From assembly GCA_963808125.1 (NCBI GenBank), contig CAWEEP010000059.1, positions 1 to 64,000 on the forward strand: DNA of 64,000 bases, in the 5' to 3' direction. Under the pieces are notes generated by a model that saw only the letters and a list, made by a program, of their open reading frames with translations, did no database searches and was not told the origin of the DNA. Positions 35,095-44,401 of the stretch are shown here, in pieces (position 1 is the stretch's first letter; the number at the start of each line of letters is the position of its first letter). The translations under genes were made by a program, and so were the position numbers. The stretch comes from CAWEEP01 sp963808125. GTDB lineage: Bacteria; Chloroflexota; Dormibacteria; Aeolococcales; Aeolococcaceae.

Positions 35095-37605
35095 CTACTG
35101 AAGCCGGTCGCCGGCCACGTCGGCTGTCCGCGTCTCCCCCAGGACGGCGGCAAGGCTGGTGGCCAGGCTCCGACGTCGCTCGCTGAAGTCGGCCACCAAC
35201 TCGATGAACGCCTCCAGCGACTGGGCTGTGGTCGCCCAGCCGGCGCGCTCGGTCGCCCACCGGAGCCCCGCATCCGCACCGCTGGCGCGTGCGGCCGGGT
35301 CGGCGCGAAGTGCCCGGACGGCGGCGACAACCTCCGCGGCCGCCATCGACCCCACCCGGTGCACGGCGTCGGCGGGGAGTTCGGCGAGGCAGCCGCTCGG
35401 CCTGGCCACGACCGCCGTGCCCAACGCCAGTGCCCGCACCGCGTAGCGCGCCGTGATCTCCAGCCGTGCCGCTCCGCACATGACCACGACGTCGACCGCC
35501 CCCAGGAACCCGTCGTACCCGCCTGCCGAAGCGCCCCGCGACCATCCCTGCTGCTGCCAGGGCTCCTGCGGCCGGGGCGCCGCGCCGGGGCGGGCGTCGA
35601 ACACCCAGGTCCGGCCGAGCGACGGCGAGGCGGCCAGTGCGGCCACGGCGAGGCCGTCCGGCGCGGAGAGGGGTTCGGTGATCACGAAGCCGACGGCGGG
35701 TTCGCCGGCAGCCGGTGCGGCGGCCGGCTGCGGCGGGAAGGCGGCGGTGGGGATGACGGCGATGGGGACGTCGATCCCGGGCACGAGGACCTCGAGACGC
35801 CGGCGCGCGTAGTCCAACTCGACGACGACGGCGTCGGCGTGGTCGAGGATGGTGCTCAGCAGGCGATGGCTCTCGCCACCCGGGTCGTGTTCCGCGACCG
35901 GCCCCCTGGTTCCGTGCTCCGGCGGGTCGAGGCCCCAATCGGGGCGGTCGTGCGGGTGGCGCCAGGGCAGGATCCTCCCATGCATGGCGGCGGCCAGCCG
36001 CTCCAGAACGGTGCCGTGGAGGATGACGATGCCTCGGTGCTGCAGCAGGTGGCGCAGCACCCCGAGATGGTGCACGGGATCGTCGTCGATCTCGTAGAGG
36101 GCGAGCCGGGCGTTCGCGAGCTCAGCGTCGGAGCCTCCGGCGGAGACCTCCCAGCGGCGGTCGTCGAGGGCGGTCGCCCTGGGGGGCCTCGCCGGGTCGA
36201 ACCACCGCACGGCGAAGGTCCGCCCCAGGTGGCGCAGCACGGCGTCCGCTCCGGGAAGCAGGGAGGCCTCGGCGTGGGTGCGCGGCATGACCACGGCGAG
36301 CTCGCGACGACGGCCCACTCGCGACCGGCGCCGATCCCGCTGTTCATCGACCGCCCCCTCGATGGCGGACAGCGCTCGCGAGGCCACCGTCTCCCAGGTG
36401 AGGTGCTGTGTCGCCGCCGACTGCGAGGCGGCGACCTCGGCGCGCCATGCCGGGTGGTCTAGGGCGAAGGTGATCCGTTCGGCCATGGAGGTGATGCTCC
36501 GCGGATCGAAGACGCAGTCCTCGCGGGCGACGACCTCCGGCATGCTCGAGCAGTCACTCCCCAGTGCCGGAGCACCACAGCGGATGGCCTCGAGGAGGGG
36601 CAGGCCGAACCCCTCGTACAGCGAGGGGAAGACGAAGACGGCGCAGTTGCGATACAGCTCGGCGAGAGCGGCGTCGGAGATCCGACCGGTGACGACGAGG
36701 GAATCCGCCGGGGCGCCGGCGCTCGCCATGACCACCCGCCGGGCGCTCCTTTCGTCCGCCGTCATCTGGGTGACGGCGACGAGCTGATGGGTTTCGAGCA
36801 GCCTCGCCGGCAGGGTCGCGTACGCGTTCAGGATTCCGCGCAGGTTCTTGCGCCACTCGGGCGCCCCGGCGGTGAGGACATAGGGCCGGTTGATTCCCAA
36901 CCGCGCGGCCATGCCGGTGAATGCCCCGTCGTCCTGCCGGATCGTGGGCGCGAAGACGGGCGCCGCGCCGGCGCCGATGACGGCGATTCGATGCGGTGGG
37001 ATGTTGAGATGGTTGACGGCATCGGCCTTGGTGGCCTCGGAGATCGCCAGAAGCAGGTCGCACTCCTGAAGGAAGCGGAGTTTCCCCGCGTACCAGCGGC
37101 GAACCTCCGGCTCGGCATCGAGGTAGCGGCGCGGGAACAGGTGGGGGATCAGGTCGTACAGGACCGCCGCACAGACGATTCCCTCGAGGCCTCGGCGGTT
37201 GTTGGGGAGCGACACGAGGGTGTCTCCACCCATCAATCCCTCCATGACACTGGCGTAGAGGATCGCGTCATGGTCGGTGACGGCGAGCTTGACCAGTTCC
37301 TGGTTCACGATCGCGGTGCGGCGCGCCTCGCCGCGCCGCTGCGGATCGGCCGGCGGGGGCCACCACGCCGCCGGGGCGCGAAAGGTCCCGGGCGCCACGA
37401 GGCCTAGCGCCGGGTCCTGCGTCGCCAGGGGGGAGATGCTCAGCTCGATGTCGGTGCGGGGGTGGGGGGATTGCCGGATCAGCGCGGTGGCGAGATCGCG
37501 GGTGTATCTTCCCAGTCCCCGGCTCCTGCTCTGGCCCTGGACACTCTGCACGTCGACCAGCAGGCGCACCCGCCGGGCTGGAGCCTGGGGCACTACGGCT
37601 TCCAC
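35095..37605 (-). CDS. Large GT4 glycosyltransferase with second GT-like half
   Basis: 836 residues, about twice a normal GT4. The N-terminal half (1-415) is a complete family 4 transferase: acceptor side RGLGRYTRDLATAL, hinge YVLTAGAPEWRKNLRGILNAY, and donor-binding ISDAALAELYRNCAVFVFPSLYEGFGLPLLEAI with the E-x7-E pattern. The C-terminal half (440-836) again looks like a GT-B Rossmann pair but keeps only VVELDYARRRLEVLVPGI and LGAVDVVVMCGAARLEITARYAVRALALG, without E-x7-E, so it is probably non-catalytic or binds an acceptor. GTG start overlaps the next upstream gene by 13 bases. Likely acts on a surface glycan. Confidence 0.85.
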   Translation of the reverse strand: MEAVVPQAPARRVRLLVDVQSVQGQSRSRGLGRYTRDLATALIRQSPHPRTDIELSISPLATQDPALGLVAPGTFRAPAAWWPPPADPQRRGEARRTAIVNQELVKLAVTDHDAILYASVMEGLMGGDTLVSLPNNRRGLEGIVCAAVLYDLIPHLFPRRYLDAEPEVRRWYAGKLRFLQECDLLLAISEATKADAVNHLNIPPHRIAVIGAGAAPVFAPTIRQDDGAFTGMAARLGINRPYVLTAGAPEWRKNLRGILNAYATLPARLLETHQLVAVTQMTADERSARRVVMASAGAPADSLVVTGRISDAALAELYRNCAVFVFPSLYEGFGLPLLEAIRCGAPALGSDCSSMPEVVAREDCVFDPRSITSMAERITFALDHPAWRAEVAASQSAATQHLTWETVASRALSAIEGAVDEQRDRRRSRVGRRRELAVVMPRTHAEASLLPGADAVLRHLGRTFAVRWFDPARPPRATALDDRRWEVSAGGSDAELANARLALYEIDDDPVHHLGVLRHLLQHRGIVILHGTVLERLAAAMHGRILPWRHPHDRPDWGLDPPEHGTRGPVAEHDPGGESHRLLSTILDHADAVVVELDYARRRLEVLVPGIDVPIAVIPTAAFPPQPAAAPAAGEPAVGFVITEPLSAPDGLAVAALAASPSLGRTWVFDARPGAAPRPQEPWQQQGWSRGASAGGYDGFLGAVDVVVMCGAARLEITARYAVRALALGTAVVARPSGCLAELPADAVHRVGSMAAAEVVAAVRALRADPAARASGADAGLRWATERAGWATTAQSLEAFIELVADFSERRRSLATSLAAVLGETRTADVAGDRLQ

Positions 37606-38720
37606 CCGAGGACGGCAACGTTCAGATACCAGGAGGCCGGATCCTCGGCGACGGGGGCGCGGGATGACGTTGGAGCGGAGAAGAGCCGCCGCAGCTGACC
37701 GAACCCCTGCGTCCGCAGGCTGCCGAGCAGGAGGTCCTCGGTGATGGCGGCGTTGCGCTGCAGGGGACGCGTCGACGCCTCGCCGGTCTGCCGCGCGTTC
37801 GGCGTCTCCACGATGAGGACTCCCCCGGAGGCCAACCGCGCATGGGCGGCGGTCACGAACTGGGCCAGGTTGCCTGGGGTCAGATAGCCGCCGAATTGGG
37901 AGAGGAGAACGCCGCTCGCCGGAGCCCCGGAGGAGCGGAGGAAGGCGATGGCCTCGGCCTCGGACAGGGTCCCGACCGGCACATTGAGGTCGATGGCACC
38001 CGGCCCCGCCCTGTCGCGGGGCGTCGCCACCGGGATGCCCCGGTCCAGGAGCGCCCGGCGCAGGTCGTCAGTGCCGGACCCCAGGTCGAGGAAGGCGGCC
38101 GGATGCCTCCCCGGGGCGACGTAGCGGGCATAGGCCTCACACCGCGTGCTCGGCGCCGAGAACGGAGCCGGGCGGCTCCGCCGGCGGCCCGTGGGCCCAG
38201 GGTTGCTCAGCCGGGAAGCGGGAGGCGCCGCCACGCCGGCCGTCTCGTTGACATCCGAGGCCCAGACGAGCGGCACGTCAAGAAGCGGCGCCTCCCGTCC
38301 GGAGGCCGCCTCCACAGCCAGGCCGCCGGTCTCCGGGCTCCCGATGCCGGGCGACCCGCCGCTCAGTGACCGCAGCTCGGCCTCCAGGGCGTTCGCCCTC
38401 TGCGACAGGGCGACAAGCGCCTCCTCCACGGCCAGCAACCGCAGCTCGACGGCTTCGAAATCGTCGACGCGGCGAACAACCTTGGCCATCGTCTTGGTGG
38501 AGAGTTCCTCCTTCCACTCGTCCAGGTCGCCGAGCCGCGCCCTGGTGTCGTCGGCCCGCGCCAACGACCACAGCCATCGCAGGGGCCATCCGAGCGGCGT
38601 GCCGTGGATGACAAACACGACGGGGCGGCTGGTGCGCAGCCGCATCACGCGCGACCGTCGGGGGGGTGCGGCGCCGGCCGCCGGCGAGGCCTCCGTCTGC
38701 GCTGCTGTGTCCTGGTTCAT
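37593..38720 (-). CDS. Coiled-coil methyltransferase-like protein
   Basis: 375 residues. N-terminal part contains VVFVIHGTPLGWPLRWLWSL, then a heptad-like region (about 80-125; VEEALVALSQRANALEAELRSL) predicted as a coiled coil. The C-terminal domain is methyltransferase-like: AAFLDLGSGTDDLRRALLDRG, AIDLNVPVGTLSEAEAIAFLRS, and GGVLIVETPNARQTG. The SAM loop DLGSGTD is degenerate relative to DLGCGxG. Similar coiled-coil methyltransferases cap or regulate the length of surface polysaccharides, so chain-length control is a reasonable guess. ATG 38720 chosen over 38783 because the preceding residues look non-coding. Precedes the large GT4 with overlapping ends. Confidence 0.7.
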   Translation of the reverse strand: MNQDTAAQTEASPAAGAAPPRRSRVMRLRTSRPVVFVIHGTPLGWPLRWLWSLARADDTRARLGDLDEWKEELSTKTMAKVVRRVDDFEAVELRLLAVEEALVALSQRANALEAELRSLSGGSPGIGSPETGGLAVEAASGREAPLLDVPLVWASDVNETAGVAAPPASRLSNPGPTGRRRSRPAPFSAPSTRCEAYARYVAPGRHPAAFLDLGSGTDDLRRALLDRGIPVATPRDRAGPGAIDLNVPVGTLSEAEAIAFLRSSGAPASGVLLSQFGGYLTPGNLAQFVTAAHARLASGGVLIVETPNARQTGEASTRPLQRNAAITEDLLLGSLRTQGFGQLRRLFSAPTSSRAPVAEDPASWYLNVAVLGWKP

Positions 38721-38791
38721 CCGCTTCGCCACCTGCTCCCCCTGGTGAATCCCACCGTCTTCAATGTCGTCACCGGCTCGCACCCGTCAGC

Positions 38792-40014
38792 CTAGCGGAG
38801 CAGACGGCGGGCGTCGGCCAGGGTGCGGGCCGTCCGCCGCACTCGTCCCCGCAGTGCGGACTTGACCGTCGCGACCCTCGCCAGGCCCTCCACCATCTCG
38901 TCCGTGCTCTCCTGCCACGAGACCGTCGGGACAGCCACCCGCGACGGGCCGGCGGCGCCGGTCGGCGTGCCGGCGGCATCCTCCAGCAGGGCGACCAGCG
39001 CCGCGGGGTTCCGGCGATGGAAATACCGTGCGCCGTCGCCGACGGTCTCGCGGAATGCCGGGATGTCGCTGGCGAAGAGCGGCGCGCCGCGCCGCGACGC
39101 CTCGACCAGCGGAAGGGAGGCTCCCTCGTCGACGGAGGCCGCGATGAGCCCGCTGGCGTGCGCGTAGGCGAAGTCGAGGTCCGAGTCGCTGACAGATTCG
39201 CGCCAGTGAAGCCGGCGTCCCCATTCCGCGTGCCGCCTCAGCCGGCGCACCAGGCCCTCGGCGAAGCTGCCCTTTGGCCCGATCAGCAGCAGCTGAGCCG
39301 GACTGCCGCGCTCCCAGAGCATCTCGAAGGCATCGAGGATCAACGCCTGATTCTTCCTGCGCGGATTGAGCGCCCCGACACTGAGGAAGACGTGGCCGTC
39401 GGGCTCGAAGATCGAGGCCAGGCTGGGGGACTGCGTCTGCGCACCCCCGATGTCGAGGAAATCCGCGCCGAGGCGGAAGGTGAACGCGGAGTCGGCGTCG
39501 AGGGTGCGCCAGGCGTGACGCAGGCGCAACTGGCGGCGGACTCCGCCAGTGTCGTCTGTGAGACGCACGCATAGAAATCGGCGAACGTCGCGGCCTGCGC
39601 GAACCAGCGCTCGCACCCCCGCACCGTGTCGGGCGGGCAGCTCCCCGGGTACTCCAGCGGGACCACGTCGTACTGCACGAGGCCGACGACGAGGCCGGCC
39701 AGCCACCACGGCGACAGTCGCATCAGCGGCTCGCGTTCCCAGGCGGCGCCGATGGCGAGATAGCAGTCGCCGGGTTCCGGCCGGATCACCTCCATGGCAC
39801 GGAGGTGCGGTCTGTCGCCCGGGCTCGGAATGTGCTCCAGACGGCGGCATTCTCCATGGCTGTCCCAGGCCACTGGGAGGACGCGATGGGCGGAGCTCTG
39901 CGCCTGCGAGCGTTGCAGCAGGCCGCCGCCCACCCTGCGCACGACACGGTGCACGCCGCTGTTGCGCGAGGGATCCCGCCAGACGGAGCTGCAATCGAGG
40001 AAGAGCGCCGGCAT
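38792..40014 (-). CDS. GT4-type glycosyltransferase, frameshifted
   Basis: About 407 residues once joined. N-terminal frame from ATG 40014: ALFLDCSSVWRDPSRNSGVHRVVRRV, WLAGLVVGLVQYDVVPLEYP and FADFYACVSQTTLAES. One base is missing near 39540, after which RRQLRLRHAWRTLDADSAF leads into the donor domain: FLSVGALNPRRKNQALILDAFE, LLLIGPKG, YAHASGLIAASVDEGASLPLVEASRRGAPLFASDIPAFRE. The Glu of EGFG is present as DEGASLPLVEA. This is the mannosyl- or rhamnosyl-transferase-like GT4 class. Head of a three-gene minus-strand glycan unit. Confidence 0.85.
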
Positions 40015-40250
40015 CAGGCCTCCGCCAGAGCCTCGGTCACGAGGCGGCGGGGTTGCCGGCCACCGCGTGGAAACGTTTGCCAGGGATCGGGTTGGGCATG
40101 CCGATGCCCAACTCTACCGCCGCGAGGCCGGCCCGGGGGTCCCCGTCCGCCGCCCGGCTCGCACCGCCGCGCAGGCGATGTAGTCTGCCTTGAGATGTCC
40201 CGGTTCGCCGTCCACGACCGGCGCGGAGCGCGCCCGTCTCCCCGATCTCG

Positions 40251-40953
40251 TTGACGCGCCCCCCGATCGACGCCGCCGTCCTCGACATGGACGGGCTGCT
40301 CATCGACACGGAGCCGGTCTGGCGCGAGGCCGAGACGGAGGTGTTCGGCGGGCTCGGCATCCGGCTGAGCGAGGCGGACATGCTGGCGACGATGGGGAGG
40401 CGCATCGTCGAGCTGGCCGCGCACTGGCGCCGCGCCCACCCGTGGCCGGACGCCGAGACAGGGCGTCCGAGCGACGCCGAGATCGCCGAGGCGGTCGTGG
40501 ACCGGGTGGTGGCGCATGTCCAGGCCGCGGGCGAGCTCATGCCCGGCGCCGGTGAGGCCGTCCGCCTCCTCCGCCGGCTGGGACTGCGTCTGGCGATCGC
40601 CTCCTCGTCGCCGCACCGGCTCATCGACGCCGTTTGCGACCGCCTCGGGCTGAACAGCATCGAGGTTCGCTGCTCCGCCGAGGATGAGGCGCGGGGCAAG
40701 CCGGCACCCGACGTGTACCTCACCGCCGCTCGCCGCCTGGAGCTCGGCCCGGGCCGCTGCCTGGCCATCGAAGACTCCCCTGCGGGGGTCCAGGCGGCCC
40801 GGGCGGCGGGGATGCGATGCATCGCCGTCCCCGACCGGCTCATCGCCGACGACCGCCGCTACGACGAGGCGGACGCCGTCCTCGAACTCCCTGCTCCAGC
40901 TCGACACCGCGGTTCTCCGCTCCCTGGGCTGGCGAGACGGCGCGGTGGCCTGA
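40251..40953 (+). CDS. HAD-superfamily phosphatase (subfamily IA), frameshifted
   Basis: Beta-phosphoglucomutase-like HAD hydrolase of about 234 residues. Motif I AAVLDMDGLLIDTEP, motif II IASSSPHRL, motif III lysine in ARGKPAPDVYL, motif IV IEDSPAGVQAARAAGM. Closest in style to 2-deoxyglucose-6-phosphatase/hexitol phosphatase enzymes. One extra base near 40885 shifts the last 23 codons; the correct end is SLLQLDTAVLRSLGWRDGAVA with a TGA at 40951. The start is a TTG at 40251; a leaderless-type promoter (TAGTCT 40181-40186) points instead to ATG 40195, which is in another frame, so the 5' end may hold an indel too. Confidence 0.85.
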
Positions 40954-40982
40954 TCGTCGCCGTCGCGTGCGGGGTGAACCGG

Positions 40983-40988
40983 TACGAT
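40983..40988 (+). promoter_or_regulatory. -10 box of the RHH gene
   Basis: TACGAT, six bases before ATG 40995; leaderless-type spacing. It also shows that the RHH gene is separate from the HAD gene, although the two share a reading frame. Confidence 0.5.
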
Positions 40989-40994
40989 GCGGCG

Positions 40995-41249
40995 ATGAGC
41001 CGCCGGGTCAGCTTCCTCCTCGACGACGACCTCATCGACGCGCTGAATCAGCACACCCAGGTGTCGCCCCTGTCTCGCAGCGAGATCGTGGCCATCGCCG
41101 TCCGCCGCCTTCTGCGAGACGAGCGGCGCCGGGCGCGCGTCGACATCCCCGCCACGGAGATGGCGCGACGGATCGCCGCCGGGGAGCTCCCCTCCCAACG
41201 AGTCGACGGGCCGCGGCTCCGTGAGTTGCCCCAACCCTGGGAGAATTGA
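40995..41249 (+). CDS. Ribbon-helix-helix (CopG/Arc-like) protein
   Basis: 84 residues. N-terminal strand RRVSFLLDDDLIDALNQH and helices with SRSEIVAIAVRRLLRDERR match a ribbon-helix-helix DNA-binding fold; the second half is basic then proline-rich. Usually an antitoxin or small repressor. No toxin gene adjoins it; the next gene, FmdB, starts 71 bases downstream. Confidence 0.65.
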   Translation: MSRRVSFLLDDDLIDALNQHTQVSPLSRSEIVAIAVRRLLRDERRRARVDIPATEMARRIAAGELPSQRVDGPRLRELPQPWEN

Positions 41250-41320
41250 CGCGCCGACGAGGTTTTCCCGCGGCTCGCCTCGGGTATGGAGGCGATGACA
41301 ACCCCAGACGAGTTCTCAAC

Positions 41321-41677
41321 GTGCCCCTCTACGGATACCGCTGCCCCTCCTGCGGCACCGAATTCGAGGTCGTCCAGCGGATGACCGACGACGCGGTGGC
41401 GAACTGTCCCAAGTGCGGCGCGGCCGGCCGCCGCCAGTTCTTCCCCACCGGCATCGTCTTCAAGGGCAGCGGCTTCTACGCCACCAACTCGCGGAGGGGT
41501 TCGGCCGGCGTTGCGCCCGGCTCCGGTGGCAAGAAGCCCGCGCCCGGGTCCGACGGCGAGAAGCCGGCGGCGGCCAAGGGCGGGGACACCACCCCCTCCA
41601 CCGGAGCCTCGGGACCCAGCGCGGGGGCCGCGGCGCCCGGTTCCGAGGGGACGTCCGCCGGAACGACGGCGGCCTGA
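41321..41677 (+). CDS. FmdB-family zinc-ribbon protein
   Basis: 118 residues. PLYGYRCPSCGTEFEVVQRM followed by CPKCGAAGRRQFFPTGIVFKGSGFYATN is the FmdB putative-regulator domain with two CxxC knuckles. The remaining 60 residues are a Gly/Ala/Ser/Thr-rich disordered tail. The family is named for amidase regulation, but its molecular role is not settled. GTG 41321 chosen because residues PLYGYRCP begin the domain; no strong ribosome site. Confidence 0.88.
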   Translation: MPLYGYRCPSCGTEFEVVQRMTDDAVANCPKCGAAGRRQFFPTGIVFKGSGFYATNSRRGSAGVAPGSGGKKPAPGSDGEKPAAAKGGDTTPSTGASGPSAGAAAPGSEGTSAGTTAA

Positions 41678-41759
41678 CCCGCGGAATCACCCCGGTCCGG
41701 CGCGTTGCTAGCATGGGGCGGGCGGAGAGCATCTCGTCCGACCGAGTCAGGAGACCATC

Positions 41760-42095
41760 ATGGCGCACCCCCTCACGATCACTGACCAGAACTTCAGCGC
41801 GGAGGTCCTCCAGTCCGAGGTTCCCGTGCTGGTGGATTTCTGGGCCTCGTGGTGCGGCCCTTGCAAGGCCATCGCGCCCATCGTCGAGGAGCTCTCCACC
41901 GAGTACGAGGGCCGGGTGAAGGTCGGCAAGGTCGACGTCGACGCCAATCCCGCGACCCCGGGCATGTTCGGCGTGATGAGCATCCCCACCCTGATGCTCT
42001 TCAAGGGCGGCAAGGCCGCGGAGCGCATCGTCGGGTACAAGCCGAAGGCGGCCCTCAAGGCCAGGCTCGACGCCGTCCTCGCCACTGCGGGCTGA
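41760..42095 (+). CDS. trxA: Thioredoxin
   Basis: Small dithiol oxidoreductase, 111 residues. DFWASWCGPCKAIAPIVEELS holds the WCGPC active site; cis-proline in MSIPTLMLFKGG; ITDQNFSAEVLQSEVPVLVDF is the standard N-terminus. Cytoplasmic, no signal peptide. Preceded by CAGGAG and a TAGCAT that may be its -10 about 45 bases upstream. Confidence 0.96.
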   Translation: MAHPLTITDQNFSAEVLQSEVPVLVDFWASWCGPCKAIAPIVEELSTEYEGRVKVGKVDVDANPATPGMFGVMSIPTLMLFKGGKAAERIVGYKPKAALKARLDAVLATAG

Positions 42096-42169
42096 CCCGG
42101 TCGGCTGTCCGAACCGCACCGCGGCAATCGCATCTTGCCGTTCCGGGTGGGCTGGCGGAAACTTCGGAG

Positions 42170-42541
42170 ATGGGAAGGGGGGCGCCGGAGAGCGCCTCGA
42201 GAGGTTGGGCGCCCGCCGATCAGGTGAGGGGCGCGCTGGCCTGGCGTGACGTCCGCATCGTGGTCGTCCTCTTCTGCGGAGCGCAGATGCTGGACGCGGT
42301 GACGACGTACATCGCCCTCTCCTCACATCGTTTCGAGGAGACCAATCCGCTCCTCGGACCGGCCCTCGACAGCCACCCGCTGGCCGCCTTCGCCGTCAAG
42401 CTGGCACTCGCCGCGGTGGTGGTCACGGTGCTGCTCGCCATGCGCCTGCGCTGGCGGCTCCGCCTCGCCGTGGTGGGGCTCTTCACCCTCGCCAGCGCCG
42501 TCGCACCGGTCGTCAACATCGTGCGGCTCACCGGCTCCTGA
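42170..42541 (+). CDS. DUF5658-like small membrane protein
   Basis: 123 residues with three hydrophobic helices. The first contains VVLFCGAQMLDAVTTYIAL and is followed by FEETNPLLGPALDSHPLAAFAVK, the D-x2-TT...E-x-NPL arrangement of the DUF5658 type. Function unknown. ATG 42170 preceded by TTCGGAG. The 3' end overlaps folC on the opposite strand by 14 bases. Confidence 0.65.
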   Translation: MGRGAPESASRGWAPADQVRGALAWRDVRIVVVLFCGAQMLDAVTTYIALSSHRFEETNPLLGPALDSHPLAAFAVKLALAAVVVTVLLAMRLRWRLRLAVVGLFTLASAVAPVVNIVRLTGS

Positions 42542-43850
42542 GGCCGGAGAGGACGGCTCCGACCAGCGCCAGTGAGCCGCAGACCACGACGAGCCCCCCG
42601 GGCCCGGCGCGGCGGCGCGCCTCGCTGAGTGCCGCGGCGACCGGCTCGACCGGCACCCCTCCCGCCAACAGGCCGGCGAGCTCCGACGCTGACGTCGCCC
42701 GCGAGCCGCCCACACTGGTGAGCACGACCTCGCCGGCGATGGCCCGGAGGTGGGGGAGCATCGCCCCCAAGTCCTTGTCTCTCATGCACCCGAAGAGGGC
42801 GACGACACGGCGGCGGCCGACCAGCTCGGGAAGGGCGTCCCGCAGGGCGGCCATCGCCGCCTCGTTGTGGGCCCCGTCGAGAATCAGGGGAGGGCGTCCC
42901 TCCACCCACTGCAGGCGGCCGGGCCAGTCGGCCGCGGCGGCGCCCGCCGCGATCGCGGGGCCGTCGATCCCCAGCTGGAGAGCCGCGGCGGCGGCGACGG
43001 CGAGGTTCTCGATCTGCACCCGGCCGGCGAGCGGGCTGACGCAGTGCAGCGGGGACGCCGACGGCGTGATGAGATCCATCTCGACGCCCTGCCGGCCGCG
43101 GGTGGCCCCCCGCCAGTCGATGCCGGACTGCAGCGTCCAGAGCCGTGCTCCGACTCGCTCGGCGCGCGCCGCGATGACGGATCGCGCCGGCTCGACGCTG
43201 GCGGTGATCGCCCAGTTGCCGGGCTTGATGATGCCCGCCTTCTCCGCCGCGATCTCGGCGACGGTGTCGCCCAGCCACTCGCGGTGGTCGAGGGAGACGT
43301 TGGTGACGACGCAACCGCCCAGGTCGCAGACGTTGGTGCTGTCGCGGGCCCCGCCCATGCCGACCTCGCCCACCACCACCTCCGCCCCATGGCGGGCCGC
43401 CGCCAGCAGGCCCATCACGGTGAGCATCTCGAACTGCGTCGGATGCTCGCCGGGGGCGGCCGCCCCGGCGGCGTCGAGGACCTCCTCGGCCAGGACGGCG
43501 AAGGCGGCATCGGCGAGCGGCATGCCGTCGAGCACGATGCGCTCGCCCCAGTGGACCAGGTGGGGCTTGGCGAGGAGAGCTGTGCGCCGGCCCGCGGCTC
43601 GGGCCACGGACTCGACGAGGGCGGCCACCGAGCCCTTCCCGTTGGTACCGGCGACGAGGACGCCGTGCAGGGAGTGATGCGGGTTGGCGAACCGGCCGAG
43701 AAGCCAGCGGGTGCGCTCGAGGCCGGGGACGATGCCGAAGCGGCCCGCCGCCTCGAGCCGCTCCATGGCCGCGGCGAGCCGCGGCGGTGTGGGGGGGCCG
43801 GGCCCCTCCGGAACCCCGCCCGGGCTCACGGGACGGGTCGCGGGCGCCAT
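42528..43850 (-). CDS. folC: Folylpolyglutamate/dihydrofolate synthase
   Basis: Mur-ligase-fold enzyme adding glutamate to dihydropteroate and folates. About 440 residues. Signature segments: LHGVLVAGTNGKGSVAALVES (P-loop), AKPHLVHWGERI, GEVGMGGARDSTNV, TNVSLDHREWLGDTVAEIAAEKAGIIKPG, LDGAHNEAAMAAL, and ALFGCMRDKD. ATG 43850 chosen since earlier in-frame residues are low-complexity. Overlaps the end of the gene upstream by 25 bases; last gene of the folB-folD-unknown-folC unit. Confidence 0.94.
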   Translation of the reverse strand: MAPATRPVSPGGVPEGPGPPTPPRLAAAMERLEAAGRFGIVPGLERTRWLLGRFANPHHSLHGVLVAGTNGKGSVAALVESVARAAGRRTALLAKPHLVHWGERIVLDGMPLADAAFAVLAEEVLDAAGAAAPGEHPTQFEMLTVMGLLAAARHGAEVVVGEVGMGGARDSTNVCDLGGCVVTNVSLDHREWLGDTVAEIAAEKAGIIKPGNWAITASVEPARSVIAARAERVGARLWTLQSGIDWRGATRGRQGVEMDLITPSASPLHCVSPLAGRVQIENLAVAAAAALQLGIDGPAIAAGAAAADWPGRLQWVEGRPPLILDGAHNEAAMAALRDALPELVGRRRVVALFGCMRDKDLGAMLPHLRAIAGEVVLTSVGGSRATSASELAGLLAGGVPVEPVAAALSEARRRAGPGGLVVVCGSLALVGAVLSGLRSR

Positions 43851-44401
43851 GGCCAGTCGACGGTCATCGCCTCGTCGGCGGCGGGCCTCTGGAGCACTCC
43901 GGCCAGCTCCGCCAGCCAAGCACGGTGACGATCCGACGGGTCGGCAACCGCCTCGACGCCGCGGTTCCGGTACAGCCCGCCGCTCCGATGGGCGAGCGCC
44001 GCCTGAAGATCCTGGTACTCGAGGACGGCCGATGCGTCCAGGGCCACCGGGTCCCCGAGGCCGGGAATCGCCGCCTCGACCCAGAAGATGCGGCCCTGCT
44101 CGTGGTCGAAGCTCGACGACGGGCGCAGGGTCAGCGTCGCTATGGGGGGCAGCAGTCCGCTCAGCAGGTCGAGCCATGCCCTCTGGGGGTCGCCAGAGGC
44201 CTCAACCGCTGGGTCGGTGAAGAGCTCGCCCGAGAGGGCAAGGACGGCAGCCTGGAACTGCCTGTAGTAGAGGAGGTCGGCACCGCTCACCGCGACGGCA
44301 CCCAGGGGGACGCCGCCGTCGCCGAGGAAGCTGACCATGAAGGGACGGGCATACGGCTTGGGTGCCTCGTGCTCCGACCAGCGGACGCCGATCGCCGGCA
44401 T
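43826..44401 (-). CDS. Hypothetical protein in the folate operon
   Basis: 191 residues; I do not recognise it. The N-terminus (GVRWSEHEAPKPYARPFMVSFLGDG) and C-terminus (MTVDWPWRPRPVP) are aromatic- and proline-rich, with a central region of ordinary globular composition (VSGADLLYYRQFQAAVLALSGELF; VALDASAVLEYQDLQAAL). No signal peptide or membrane helix. Its ATG overlaps the folD stop by one base and its end overlaps folC, so it is translated as part of the folate unit. Confidence 0.55.
   Translation of the reverse strand: MPAIGVRWSEHEAPKPYARPFMVSFLGDGGVPLGAVAVSGADLLYYRQFQAAVLALSGELFTDPAVEASGDPQRAWLDLLSGLLPPIATLTLRPSSSFDHEQGRIFWVEAAIPGLGDPVALDASAVLEYQDLQAALAHRSGGLYRNRGVEAVADPSDRHRAWLAELAGVLQRPAADEAMTVDWPWRPRPVP

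Noticed and set aside
40251..41249. HAD phosphatase fused to a ribbon-helix-helix protein
   Set aside because: The HAD C-terminus continues in another frame to 40953, and the RHH gene has its own promoter and ATG.
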